From assembly GCA_942491145.1 (NCBI GenBank), contig CALOBC010000014.1, forward strand, positions 62,001 through 126,000: a stretch of 64,000 bases of DNA. Direction: 5' to 3'. Below are positions 1 to 8,245 of the stretch, piece by piece. The stretch is from CAXQUZ01 sp942491145. Lineage in GTDB: Bacteria > Myxococcota_A > UBA796 > UBA2385. A program made the position numbers and the translations under genes. Under the pieces are notes generated by a model. The model was given only the letters and a program-made list of their open reading frames with translations. It was not told where the DNA came from and did not search any database. Position 1 is the first letter of the stretch; every line of letters begins with the position of its first letter.

Positions 1-2013
1 GGACGCGCTGCCCACCCACGTCACCGAGCCATCGCGGCACTCCACATAGAAGTCGCCGTCGTCGTCGAGCTGGTCGTCGGGGGCGTCCTGGGAGCCGTAG
101 CCGGGGTCGTCGCAGTCGTTGTATTGACCGTCGCAGATCTCGGGGGCGCTCGGGTAGACCGTGCCGTCGGTGTCGTCGCAGTCCTGGCCCACGGTCGGGT
201 TGGTGAAGGCGGACTGCCAGGTCGTCGAGCCGTCGAAGCACTCGACGTGGTTGTCGCTGTCGTTGTCGGTCTCGTTCGCCGGCGCGGCGGTGGCGCTGTA
301 GGTGCTGGCCTCGCAATTGTTGTAGATGCCGTCGCAGACCTCACTTGCGTAGGGGTAGGTCGTGGGGTCCCGGGGGCCACAGTCGACGCCCACGTTCACG
401 GTGGTGGCCCCGTGCCAGGTCAGCGTGCCGTCGAAGCCACACTCGACGTATGCATCGCCATCGAGATCGATCTCGTCGGTGGGAATGCCGGTGCCCGTGG
501 AGCAGTCATTGCGCCGGCCGTCGCACAGCTCGGTGGCCCCGGGGGCGATGTCTTCGGTGGTGTCATCGCAGTCGTCGCTGTTGATGACCTCGCCCGGGCC
601 GGGTGCGGTGTCGCAGCTCAAGATGGCCGCTGCGGGGTCGCCGTAGCTGTCCCCGTCGAGGTCGGAGTACCAGGTGTTTGCGCCCGTGATGCTGTCGTCG
701 GCATCGTCGATGGCGGCATCACAGTCGTTGTCGAGCCCGTCGCAGATCTCGAGCTCGCCCGGGTTGATGGACGAGCGACTGTCGTCGCAGTCGGTGCTCA
801 GCCCGAAGGGGTCGAGGTGGCCGAAGGGCACTTGGCACTGGCTGACCGGGGTGCCCGTGAGGTCGGGGTAGCCGTCGGCGTCGCCATCGGGGAAGAAGTC
901 GGTCTTGCTGGCATCGGTGACGTCGTCGTCGTCATCGTCGATGTCTTCGTCACAGTCGTTGTCGATGCCGTCGCAGATCTCGTCGGCGGCCGTGTTGATG
1001 GCGCTGTTGGTGTCGTCGCAGTCGGCGTCCGCCGAACCGGAAGCGAGATAGCCGATGGGCGCGGTGCATGCGACGACGAAGGCCCCGTCGAGGTTGGGGA
1101 AGCGATCGCTGTCGGCGTCCGGATAGTACTGGCTGCGGTCGGGGTCCAGCACCACGCTGTCGTCGTCGTCGATGTCCCCGTCGCAGTCATTGTCGATGCC
1201 GTCGCAGATCTCGTCGGCGCCGGGGAAGACGTCGGCCGCTACGGTGCTGGTGTCGTCGCAGTCGATGGGGTTCTGGACGTAGTCGGTGGGGGGGGCGCAG
1301 GTCTCGGTGGAGACGTCGGGGTCTCCGAAGCCGTCGCCGTCGGTGTCGGCGTACCAGACGTCGGCTGCGGAGTAGACGATGTCGTCGTCGCCATCGTCGA
1401 ACTCGCCATTACAGTTTTCGTCGATGTCGTTGTCTTCATCGCACACCTCGTCGGCGTCGGGGTTGATGTCGAACCCGGTGCCCGGCGTGTCGTCGCAGTC
1501 CTGATTGTTGTCCGACTCACCCGCGCCGGCAGCGTCGCAGCTCTGGATGGGGGCCGTCGGATCACCGTAGTTGTCGCCGTCGAGGTCGGCGTAGACGATG
1601 AAGGCCCCCACCAAGTTGGGGTCGTCCTCGTCGATGTCGTCATTGCAGTTGTTGTCGATGCCGTCGCAGACCTCGTCGGCGTCGGGGTTGATGTCGAACC
1701 CGGTGACCGGTGTGTCGTCGCAGTCCGTGCCGCCGAACGCCTCGTCGTCGAAGCCATCCCCGTCGAGGTCATTGGTGCACGCGGACCTGACGTAGTTGCA
1801 TGTGGCGCTGCAAGACAGCGTGCCACCGGCATAGCTTTCGGTGAGGCAGGTGCCGCCGTCGAGGTCGGCGCCGTCGCAGTCTTCGGTGGGGTCCGCGATG
1901 CCGTCTGCCGCGCCATCGCAGGCCGCCCACGCTGTCTGGGGCGTCAAGATGCCCACCGCGGCGATCAGCACGGCCACCCACAGCCCCACCATGTGTCGTT
2001 GTGTTGTGCTCAT
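1..2013 (-). CDS. Exported MopE-type Asp/Cys repeat protein, 3' end beyond window
   Basis: The ATG at 2013 opens a frame with no stop down to base 1, so at least 671 residues are present and the C-terminus is missing. The N-terminus is a signal peptide (hydrophobic core GLWVAVLIAAVGIL, cleavage near AWA). The rest is about ten copies of a 50-70-residue unit built on DCDD..., INP/YPxAxEICDGxDNDCD and a DxDGDGF/Y stretch. This is the pattern of the putative metal-binding motif seen in MopE-like and myxobacterial surface proteins, where the Asp-rich loops are expected to bind Ca2+. The start codon overlaps the stop of the upstream membrane-protein gene (ATGA, 2010-2013), so it is translationally coupled to the end of the injection-system operon. 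A role in that system is inference only; it may be a separate surface protein. Confidence 0.85.
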   Translation of the reverse strand, partial: MSTTQRHMVGLWVAVLIAAVGILTPQTAWAACDGAADGIADPTEDCDGADLDGGTCLTESYAGGTLSCSATCNYVRSACTNDLDGDGFDDEAFGGTDCDDTPVTGFDINPDADEVCDGIDNNCNDDIDEDDPNLVGAFIVYADLDGDNYGDPTAPIQSCDAAGAGESDNNQDCDDTPGTGFDINPDADEVCDEDNDIDENCNGEFDDGDDDIVYSAADVWYADTDGDGFGDPDVSTETCAPPTDYVQNPIDCDDTSTVAADVFPGADEICDGIDNDCDGDIDDDDSVVLDPDRSQYYPDADSDRFPNLDGAFVVACTAPIGYLASGSADADCDDTNSAINTAADEICDGIDNDCDEDIDDDDDDVTDASKTDFFPDGDADGYPDLTGTPVSQCQVPFGHLDPFGLSTDCDDSRSSINPGELEICDGLDNDCDAAIDDADDSITGANTWYSDLDGDSYGDPAAAILSCDTAPGPGEVINSDDCDDTTEDIAPGATELCDGRRNDCSTGTGIPTDEIDLDGDAYVECGFDGTLTWHGATTVNVGVDCGPRDPTTYPYASEVCDGIYNNCEASTYSATAAPANETDNDSDNHVECFDGSTTWQSAFTNPTVGQDCDDTDGTVYPSAPEICDGQYNDCDDPGYGSQDAPDDQLDDDGDFYVECRDGSVTWVGSAS

Positions 2014-3677
2014 GGTGCATGCTCCCGTGGGTCGACCAACACAAGGACCTCCTGCCGGAGCAGGGCGATCTGTTCGGGCTCCAGCCAGTCCCACTCGCTG
2101 ATGGAGTCACCCGGACGCCGCTGGTTGTCGGGTTCTCCGTCCTCGGCCCGGGGGCGCATGCGCACCAGATCGAAGCCTTGGCTGGGGTGCTTGGCGGCGC
2201 CCAGGGTCACTGTAGAAGATCGCTCGGGCAATACATAGGCCAGGGGCACCGTCACGCCGCGCACCGTGTCGGGCCGGGCCCGGTCGAGGGACAGCCAGGT
2301 GCGCAGTGCGTCCCCTTCGACCCGGGGCACCCATGCGCCGGGCGCTTCACGGATCGGGCCCAGCGGCCCGACAGGCACCCACACGTCTTGCTTGCTGTTG
2401 CGCACCGCGTCCCCCCGACTGGGGTCCAAGAAGCGCTTGCGAAAGCCGGTGCGCAGCTCGATGGGCAACAACCCGATCTCAAGCTGAAGCACGATCTGTT
2501 CACCACTCTCGGGCAGCAGGTCCCGCAGCCTCTCGGCCCCCACCCCCAGCACTGCGCTCGGTGTGGGGCGGGCATAGGTGAGCCGGTCGAGGGGACGACC
2601 GTTCCAGAACCAGCACGCCACGCGGCTGGCCCGGTCCATGGCGAGCCGAGCGGCCTCGGCGCGGCGGACGTCTTTGTTGCCGGCCTCGCCCGCGATGGCG
2701 GGCATGACCAGCGCGAGGCTCTGGGAGACCGTGATCACGTCGGGCAGGGTGAGCTCGCCGAGCACCACCCAGCGCTCTTGGCCCGAGATGCGGGGGTCCG
2801 GTGGGGGGCGCTCGCCTTGGTGCCAGGTGAGCATGTCGAGGCGCTCAAGGCCGTTGAGAACGTCGAGCTCGGCGGTCGCGAGGCTGACGATGGTGACCTT
2901 GAGCTGGCGCTCCGCGGGGCGGAAGGGTTGTTGGCAGCGCACACACCACTCGCCGGGCGCGAACACCCGCTCGGCCGCGTAGAGCTGTCCACACAGCTCT
3001 CCCCAGAGCGTGGCGTTTCGGCAGGCCACCACCTTGCCTTCGGTGGCTTTGGGCGGACCGGCCACCGCGTCGAGCCCGGCCGCCGGCGCAAGGCGCAGCA
3101 GGTCTTCAAGCTGGCGGGCCACCGCCGTGGGCCACAGGCGCAGATCCCGCAGCCCGATGGCCGACAACATCGCCGACACCGCCACAAACAACCAGACCTG
3201 CCAGCCCATCGTGCCCGACCAATTGGGATAGACGAGCGTGCCCTTGAGGTAGGCATTGCCGGGCACTGCGCCCACTTGGCAGGCGGTGCCGCCCCCCCGG
3301 CCATCGATGCCGGCCAGCTCGACGATGGCACCGGACAGCGTGTCGGTGCACCATCCCGAGAAGCCCACCGTCGTCAGGGGACCCGAGAGGCCCACTGCAC
3401 CCAGTGCGAGGAGGGTGCCCCAGACCATCGGTGGCCACGGGCGCATCACCCCAAACACCGTCCACTGGCGGGCCACAGCCCAGGATGTCAGCGCGGCCAG
3501 GGCGCCGAGGGTGACCGCTTGCTCCACGTCCGACAAGGGCCGCCCCGCCGCTGCCGCCCGCAAGTGGCTGCTCGCGACCGTCCAGGCGGCCGTCGCCACC
3601 AGGATCGGAATGGCGGACTCCCGGGCGCTCTCCCAGGCACGCCAGAGTCCAAGTTTCTGAAGCGGCTCGACGGGCAC
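2010..3677 (-). CDS. Four-helix membrane protein of the eCIS operon
   Basis: A 555-residue protein from a GTG start 10 nt after the preceding stop. About four hydrophobic segments lie in the first 190 residues (around AIPILVATAAW, TLGALAALTSWAVA, MVWGTLLALGAVGL and WLFVAVSAMLSAIGL). They are followed by a ~360-residue soluble part with one CxxC pair (WCVRC). I recognise no domain family. It is co-transcribed with baseplate genes and overlaps the next gene by 4 nt. Some contractile injection systems use an integral membrane partner (for example CisA with the Streptomyces cytoplasmic system), so a membrane-anchor or membrane-response role is plausible but inferred. Confidence 0.75.
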   Translation of the reverse strand: MPVEPLQKLGLWRAWESARESAIPILVATAAWTVASSHLRAAAAGRPLSDVEQAVTLGALAALTSWAVARQWTVFGVMRPWPPMVWGTLLALGAVGLSGPLTTVGFSGWCTDTLSGAIVELAGIDGRGGGTACQVGAVPGNAYLKGTLVYPNWSGTMGWQVWLFVAVSAMLSAIGLRDLRLWPTAVARQLEDLLRLAPAAGLDAVAGPPKATEGKVVACRNATLWGELCGQLYAAERVFAPGEWCVRCQQPFRPAERQLKVTIVSLATAELDVLNGLERLDMLTWHQGERPPPDPRISGQERWVVLGELTLPDVITVSQSLALVMPAIAGEAGNKDVRRAEAARLAMDRASRVACWFWNGRPLDRLTYARPTPSAVLGVGAERLRDLLPESGEQIVLQLEIGLLPIELRTGFRKRFLDPSRGDAVRNSKQDVWVPVGPLGPIREAPGAWVPRVEGDALRTWLSLDRARPDTVRGVTVPLAYVLPERSSTVTLGAAKHPSQGFDLVRMRPRAEDGEPDNQRRPGDSISEWDWLEPEQIALLRQEVLVLVDPREHAP

Positions 3678-3687
3678 GTGCGGACTC

Positions 3688-4557
3688 TCAGGTGCCCGCG
3701 TCGTCGAGCACAGCGGCGTAGGGGCCAGCGCCGTCGGACGGGCGGAAGAATTGAAGCAGGGCCGTGGCAGCGGGCTGCACGGAGCGGGAGAGCTGGTCGC
3801 GCAGGGCCACGAAGAGGCGCACGCGCTCGGTGGTGGTCATGCGGTGCGTGCGCAGCGTCAGCCGCGTGGACTGGAGGCTGGCGGCGGCCATGGTCTGGTA
3901 GCGAACCCAGTTGCGGCCGAGCACGCCCCGGTCCCACACGGAGCCTTCGGGCTCGGCCCGCCAGATGAGGCGCTCCAGTTCGTCGAGGCGCCGCTCGATG
4001 AGCTCCACGGCGGGGTGGGTGGGGTCCCAGATGCGGTGCAGGTCGGTGATCCAGTCCTTGCCATTGCCGACGGCGGCGGCAATCCCGAGGATGCCGGCGC
4101 GCTCAAGGTCGGCGGTGCGCACAAAGCCCAGCTCGACTTGTACATCTTCGCGGGCGACTTGAATACCACCGGGCGCGGCACTCGGGGCGCGCTTGATGCG
4201 GGCGACGAGGGCACCTTCGACACCAGATCCAGAGCGGGTGGGCCAGCTCACGAAGGTGGGCTCGCGCACTTCGACCACATGAAACTGCCCGTGCTCATCG
4301 GGCATGAGCAGGGTGCCCGGGCTCAGCCGGATGCCGGTGGCGGCGCTGTCGGGGCGGCGGGTGCCCGGCGGACCGAGGGCCGACAGGGGGGCCTCGGGCT
4401 CGAGTCCGGACAGGACCAAGCCGGGCTCTCCGGGACACAGCACCATGCCCATGGCGCGCAACAAGCGATGGGGGACGGCGGCGATGCACTGCAGGCTCTC
4501 AAGATCGAGCAGTGCGCCATCGCGGGGGGCGAAGGCACGTTCGCTGGACGGACTCAT
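3688..4557 (-). CDS. Unrecognised eCIS operon protein, probably baseplate-associated
   Basis: The start was placed at the ATG at 4557, giving 289 residues. It overlaps the stop of the preceding gene by 4 nt (ATGA), a junction used repeatedly in this operon; a longer in-frame extension upstream would overlap that gene completely. The N-terminal half is beta-rich in appearance with many short hydrophobic stretches (RLSPGTLLMPDEHG). The C-terminal half looks helical (LIERRLDELERLIW and RLFVALRDQLSRSV). No signal peptide or membrane segment is seen. The position just after the Tail_P2_I-like gene suggests a fibre, fibre-adaptor or baseplate accessory role, but I cannot assign a family. Confidence 0.7.
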   Translation of the reverse strand: MSPSSERAFAPRDGALLDLESLQCIAAVPHRLLRAMGMVLCPGEPGLVLSGLEPEAPLSALGPPGTRRPDSAATGIRLSPGTLLMPDEHGQFHVVEVREPTFVSWPTRSGSGVEGALVARIKRAPSAAPGGIQVAREDVQVELGFVRTADLERAGILGIAAAVGNGKDWITDLHRIWDPTHPAVELIERRLDELERLIWRAEPEGSVWDRGVLGRNWVRYQTMAAASLQSTRLTLRTHRMTTTERVRLFVALRDQLSRSVQPAATALLQFFRPSDGAGPYAAVLDDAGT

Positions 4558-5306
4558 GCAGGGGTCTCCTGGGCGACCGTGACGCGGTGACAGCACCATA
4601 CGGGAAGCAGACGCAGCAGGCCGCGGTGCAGGGGCTGGCCGGGGGTCCAGGCGATCAACAGGTCCTCTCGGCGCAGCCCGACTTGGGGTCCTTGGTGGGG
4701 CTGAAAGCGCATCCAGCCGCCTTGGATCTGCAATTCGATCTGGGCCCGCCCGGCACCTCGGGCCGCCCACCACTCGGCACTTCGGCACGCGAAGACCTCG
4801 TCTGGCAGGCGGTCGGGGGGGGCGATGTGTTCCGCGGGGGCGTCGTCGAGCGCTGACCGCAGCAGCTCCAGGGCCGCCCCGGCCTCACCCCGGCGGGCGT
4901 ACCAGGCCGGCAAGCGCTCGGCGAGGCGCTGCAGCCGCGCCGGATCTGCACGATGCAAGCCCGCATCGATGCCGTGGGCCTCGACGATGTGGCGCAGGAG
5001 CGCGGGCGCGGGGGAGTCGGGGGCCCACAGCAGCGCTCGGGTCTCGATCATCCACTCCTGCTCTGCGAAGACCAGCTGAATGCCCTCCAGCAGGGTGGGC
5101 TCGCCCTTGTCACGGGCCGCCTTGGCAGCCTCAACGACCGCAGTGGGCAAGAAGCGAGTGTAGGCCACCGGGTGGAAGCCGTCGGGCCCTTGGGAGAACC
5201 GCTCGCGCGTGGGGTCCAGGGACAAGTCGACCCAGTCCAGGCCGGGCGAGGCGTCCGCGGCCCGCTGTCGGACCCACGCGAGGGGTGCGGTGGCCGGACG
5301 GGTCAA
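4554..5306 (-). CDS. Tail_P2_I / Afp12-like baseplate protein (probable)
   Basis: A 250-residue protein that begins at a TTG overlapping the stop of the baseplate-J gene (TTGA, 5303-5306). The stretch LPAWYARRGEAGAALELL resembles the short motif of phage tail protein I / Afp12 families, in which a hydrophobic pair is followed by an R-R-G turn and a helix. Its order directly after the gpJ/Afp11 homologue is the usual one in P2-like tails and eCIS loci, where the two proteins form the baseplate wedge. The family match is by eye on one motif plus synteny, so the assignment is probable rather than firm. Confidence 0.65.
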   Translation of the reverse strand: MTRPATAPLAWVRQRAADASPGLDWVDLSLDPTRERFSQGPDGFHPVAYTRFLPTAVVEAAKAARDKGEPTLLEGIQLVFAEQEWMIETRALLWAPDSPAPALLRHIVEAHGIDAGLHRADPARLQRLAERLPAWYARRGEAGAALELLRSALDDAPAEHIAPPDRLPDEVFACRSAEWWAARGAGRAQIELQIQGGWMRFQPHQGPQVGLRREDLLIAWTPGQPLHRGLLRLLPVWCCHRVTVAQETPA

Positions 5307-7687
5307 CGGGACCTCCCCGCCGGACGAACATTGACCACAATGGCGTCGAGCAGGAGCATGTCAAACGGGACGGGCTCGCTGTTCCCGTCGCCATCCCGCA
5401 GCGTGCCAGTCAAGCCCGCGGTGTCGTGGGTGGGCACCATGGCGTCCACTGCGGTGCCTTCGAGGTGCAGGGGCCGCAGCGGTGCCACAATGACCGAGCG
5501 CACCCGGGTGGCCCGGCGGCGGGCTGCGGCGAGAACCCGGGCGGCGCTCACCTCGGCGAGGGCCAGCTCTTCGGCGGTCGGTGGCCGGTCATCCCGGCCC
5601 ACACAGATGAGAAGGGTCTCGGGACCAGCACTCGCGAGGCGTTGCCGCAGGTCGCGGGCGGCCTCGGCCGGGTGGGGCCACACCGCCGTCGTCGCAAGCG
5701 CCCGCTCGGTGTGGGTCCAGGCGCGCACGTGCCAGCTGGCGCTGTCGACGCCCATGGCGGCTCGAAGTTGGCGCTCCCAGTCCGACGGCAAGGCTGCGGT
5801 CTCTTCGACGGGCGCGAACAGCCGAGAGCGGGCGCTGGCGTCGTCTTCTCGGTCCTGGCCGGCCACCATCGGCAGGGGGTTGGTGACCTGGATCAAGGAG
5901 GGCTGGACACTGGGGGGTTGCTCCACCACGCGAACATCGTCCACATCGACATTCCCGGCGGCACCATCGCACCGGCGGTACCACGCCAGCGTGAGCTCCT
6001 GGCCGGGCTTCAGGTCGACAATGGCCCCGGTGGTGTCGGCCGCGTTGAGCCGCAGCTCGCCGGCCCGGGCGTCGAGTCGCACGCCCGCAAAGTTGTCGAT
6101 GTCGCCGCCGTCGAGGCGGGTGAACCGGGCGAGGGGCAAGGCGGCGACGGCGGGCCCCAGTGCGGCGGCCATGGGGTGGGCCAGCAGCCGGTCGCGCTCT
6201 TCGGGGCCCACCAAGTCCCCTTCGAGCAGGGCGATGGGCTCGGGCACTGCACGGCGCACGGTGACCCCCCGGCCGTCCCGGACGACGGGCGCGTTGATGG
6301 CCAGCACGGGGTTGGCGAAGGCGCCGGTGAGGCGGTGGGGGCTGCGCAGGACGAGGCTGCGGGTGTTGGCCTCGAGGGGCACCCGCACCACCCGCACCAG
6401 CACCGGACCGTCGGCGGTGGGGACCTGCATCGACCACTCGGGGGTCAGCTCGACCGACTCGGCGCTCAGGGTGCCGTCGCCGCTGCACAGCCACGCTTCG
6501 ACGGCGGCGTCGGCCGTGGTGCCGCCGAGCAGGGCCACCCGGACGGCTCGGGCCGACGTGGAGACCGCGACTTCAAGCAAATCACACGGCCCCCGGCCCA
6601 CCAGGGCGCTCCAGCGAGCGCCTCGAACGGCGGCCCCCAGCCAGGGCGCGTCGGCGTCGTGGGCGTCGGACAGGGTGCGCTGGACCGTGGCCCGCAGCCG
6701 GCCCAGGCGGGGGTCGATGCGGCCGAGCGTGCGCCAGAGGTCTTCGGCGAGGCGGCTGGGCAGGGGGGCCGAGGGCTGCTCCAACAGGTCGGAGAGGGCC
6801 ACGCCGGGGGGCACCTCATGGATGACCACGAGGCCTTCTTCGGCACCGGGGGCCAGGGTGCGTCCCCGCATGCGCCGGGGCAGGCTGTCGTGCTGGCTCA
6901 GGCGCACCGCAGGGGTCCAGGTGCTCTCGTCGAGGGCGCCCCAGCGGCCGATGAGGGGCTCACCATCGGCAAAGCCGCCAGGGGCCGCTTCAGCGAAGGC
7001 ATCGGCAGGACGCACGGTGGCCCGGAGCTGGGCGCGGGTGCCGCCGGCTTGGGTGCGGACCTCCAGACCCAGCCAGCCCGCCCGACCTCCGCGCAGGGTG
7101 GCCACGGCCTCGGTCAAGCGGGCGCCCACGTCGTCCCCTTCCGACCCGAGAATGTCCATCACCAGGGTTTCTCCGTCAAAGTGGCGCGCGCGCTCGGGGG
7201 CATCGGTCTCGGCCACCATCGTGCCGCTTCCGGCGGTCGCCAGCGACGTGCCGTCCCACTGCCACACCCGCACCCGCTCCACGGGCACCACCGGGACGGA
7301 CGCCTCCATCGGCACAAACTCCACTTGGTCCCGCACCTCGGTCTGGGGGGCGAAGAAGCGCCAGGTGGCGGGCCGGTCCGCCGTGACATGCAACACACCC
7401 GCTTGCCGGGGCTGCACCGCCAACACGCCGATGGCGGGCAAGGCGCCGTTGAGCTGGCCGCCCATCAGGTGCAGGAGCTGCTGCATCACGGACACGGGGT
7501 AGCGGTCCAGCCGCTCGCTGAGCACCTCGGCCATCCACGCCGCTTGCTCCAGCAACAACCAGCCGGGATCGGTCGGGTCGACGGGGGTGCCCTGCAGGTC
7601 GGGAATGCGCGCCAACAAGCGCTCTCGGGCGTCGCGCATCAAGGCGCGGCGATCGAGCTTTAGGGGACCAGGAGGTGGGATTCGCAC
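5303..7687 (-). CDS. Baseplate J / Afp11-like protein
   Basis: A 794-residue protein from a GTG start with an SD-like GGAGGGG just upstream. The N-terminus reads DPGWLLLEQAAWMAEVLSER, matching the conserved start of Afp11/gpJ-type baseplate proteins (an R-D-P/D-P-G-x-x-L-L-E-x-x-A element followed by a helix ending in ER.DR.P). It should form the inner baseplate wedge around the spike hub together with the gp25 and tail-protein-I homologues on either side. Unlike almost every other junction in the operon, it is separated from the upstream gp25 gene by a 114-nt gap filled by an 18-bp tandem repeat. The length is close to that of other Afp11-type proteins. Confidence 0.85.
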   Translation of the reverse strand: MRIPPPGPLKLDRRALMRDARERLLARIPDLQGTPVDPTDPGWLLLEQAAWMAEVLSERLDRYPVSVMQQLLHLMGGQLNGALPAIGVLAVQPRQAGVLHVTADRPATWRFFAPQTEVRDQVEFVPMEASVPVVPVERVRVWQWDGTSLATAGSGTMVAETDAPERARHFDGETLVMDILGSEGDDVGARLTEAVATLRGGRAGWLGLEVRTQAGGTRAQLRATVRPADAFAEAAPGGFADGEPLIGRWGALDESTWTPAVRLSQHDSLPRRMRGRTLAPGAEEGLVVIHEVPPGVALSDLLEQPSAPLPSRLAEDLWRTLGRIDPRLGRLRATVQRTLSDAHDADAPWLGAAVRGARWSALVGRGPCDLLEVAVSTSARAVRVALLGGTTADAAVEAWLCSGDGTLSAESVELTPEWSMQVPTADGPVLVRVVRVPLEANTRSLVLRSPHRLTGAFANPVLAINAPVVRDGRGVTVRRAVPEPIALLEGDLVGPEERDRLLAHPMAAALGPAVAALPLARFTRLDGGDIDNFAGVRLDARAGELRLNAADTTGAIVDLKPGQELTLAWYRRCDGAAGNVDVDDVRVVEQPPSVQPSLIQVTNPLPMVAGQDREDDASARSRLFAPVEETAALPSDWERQLRAAMGVDSASWHVRAWTHTERALATTAVWPHPAEAARDLRQRLASAGPETLLICVGRDDRPPTAEELALAEVSAARVLAAARRRATRVRSVIVAPLRPLHLEGTAVDAMVPTHDTAGLTGTLRDGDGNSEPVPFDMLLLDAIVVNVRPAGRSR

Positions 7688-7724
7688 GGGCCCCTCCGGG
7701 GCGGTGTTCGGGGAGGCCCATCAG

Positions 7725-7810
7725 GGCCATCAGGGTCGGCAGGGCCATCAGGGTCGGCAGGGCCATCAAGGTCGGCAGGGCCATCAAGGTCGGCAGGGCC
7801 ATCAGGGTCG
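7725..7810. repeat. 18-bp tandem repeat in the gp25-gpJ intercistronic gap
   Basis: GGCCATCA begins at 7725, 7743, 7761, 7779 and 7797, giving five near-identical 18-bp units (one position alternates G/A). The last unit contains the stop codon of the gp25 gene. Read in the direction of transcription, each unit carries a TGATG stop/start doublet, and one frame reads M-A-L-P-T-L repeatedly. That frame is not the frame of the downstream baseplate gene. Confidence 0.9.
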
Positions 7811-8245
7811 AATGCGGGCCTGGACAAACACGGGACGGTCGCCCGCGCGAAGCTCGATGTCGACGTCCAGCACGGCATAGGCGCCGAGCTGGACCAAGGC
7901 GCGCTCGGCGATGGGCAGCTCCCGCAAGGCCCGGGCGCTGTGGGTGCCCAGGGGGGTGAGCACCTCGACCTTTACGTCGACCACCCGCACGTCGGGCAGC
8001 CAGCGGGTCAGGGCGCCGCGGATCTCCTGGCGCACCCCCCCGAGCTGGTCGCTGGTGAGCGGCTGGTTCACGAAGCGGCGCAGGTTACACCCGAAGCTCG
8101 GCCGCCACGGGATGGTGCCCGGCGGCGTCTCCAGCACGGTGCGCACCCGCTGGGCCAGCACGGCGTCTTCGGTGCGGGCGTCCCCTCCCCCCACCGGGCG
8201 CACGAGGCTGCCGCCGGCATCGAGGAGTCGGCGGTTCATGCTCAT
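7802..8245 (-). CDS. gp25-like baseplate wedge protein (GPW/gp25, Afp9-like)
   Basis: A 147-residue protein. The start is the ATG at 8245, which overlaps the stop of the upstream hub gene (ATGA); a longer in-frame extension would lie wholly inside that gene. It has the size and features of GPW/gp25 lysozyme-like wedge proteins: an N-terminal helix, then TPPGTIPWRPSFGCNL, then a helix (QEIRGALTRWLPDVRV), and a C-terminal beta strand pair ending in VDIELRAG. In T4 and eCIS particles gp25 sits in the inner baseplate and nucleates sheath polymerisation. Confidence 0.9.
   Translation of the reverse strand: MSMNRRLLDAGGSLVRPVGGGDARTEDAVLAQRVRTVLETPPGTIPWRPSFGCNLRRFVNQPLTSDQLGGVRQEIRGALTRWLPDVRVVDVKVEVLTPLGTHSARALRELPIAERALVQLGAYAVLDVDIELRAGDRPVFVQARIRP

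Noticed and set aside
124..2238. Long plus-strand frame of ~700 codons opposite the MopE gene
   Set aside because: Val/Ala/Gly-rich shadow of the Asp/Cys repeats on the other strand; the minus strand has signal peptide and repeated motifs.
4953..7663. Two plus-strand frames of ~800 codons
   Set aside because: GC-skewed antisense shadows of the Tail_P2_I-like and baseplate-J genes.
7176..7802. Frame beginning with repeated MALPTL
   Set aside because: It runs over the intercistronic repeat and then overlaps the baseplate-J gene in another frame with no recognisable content.
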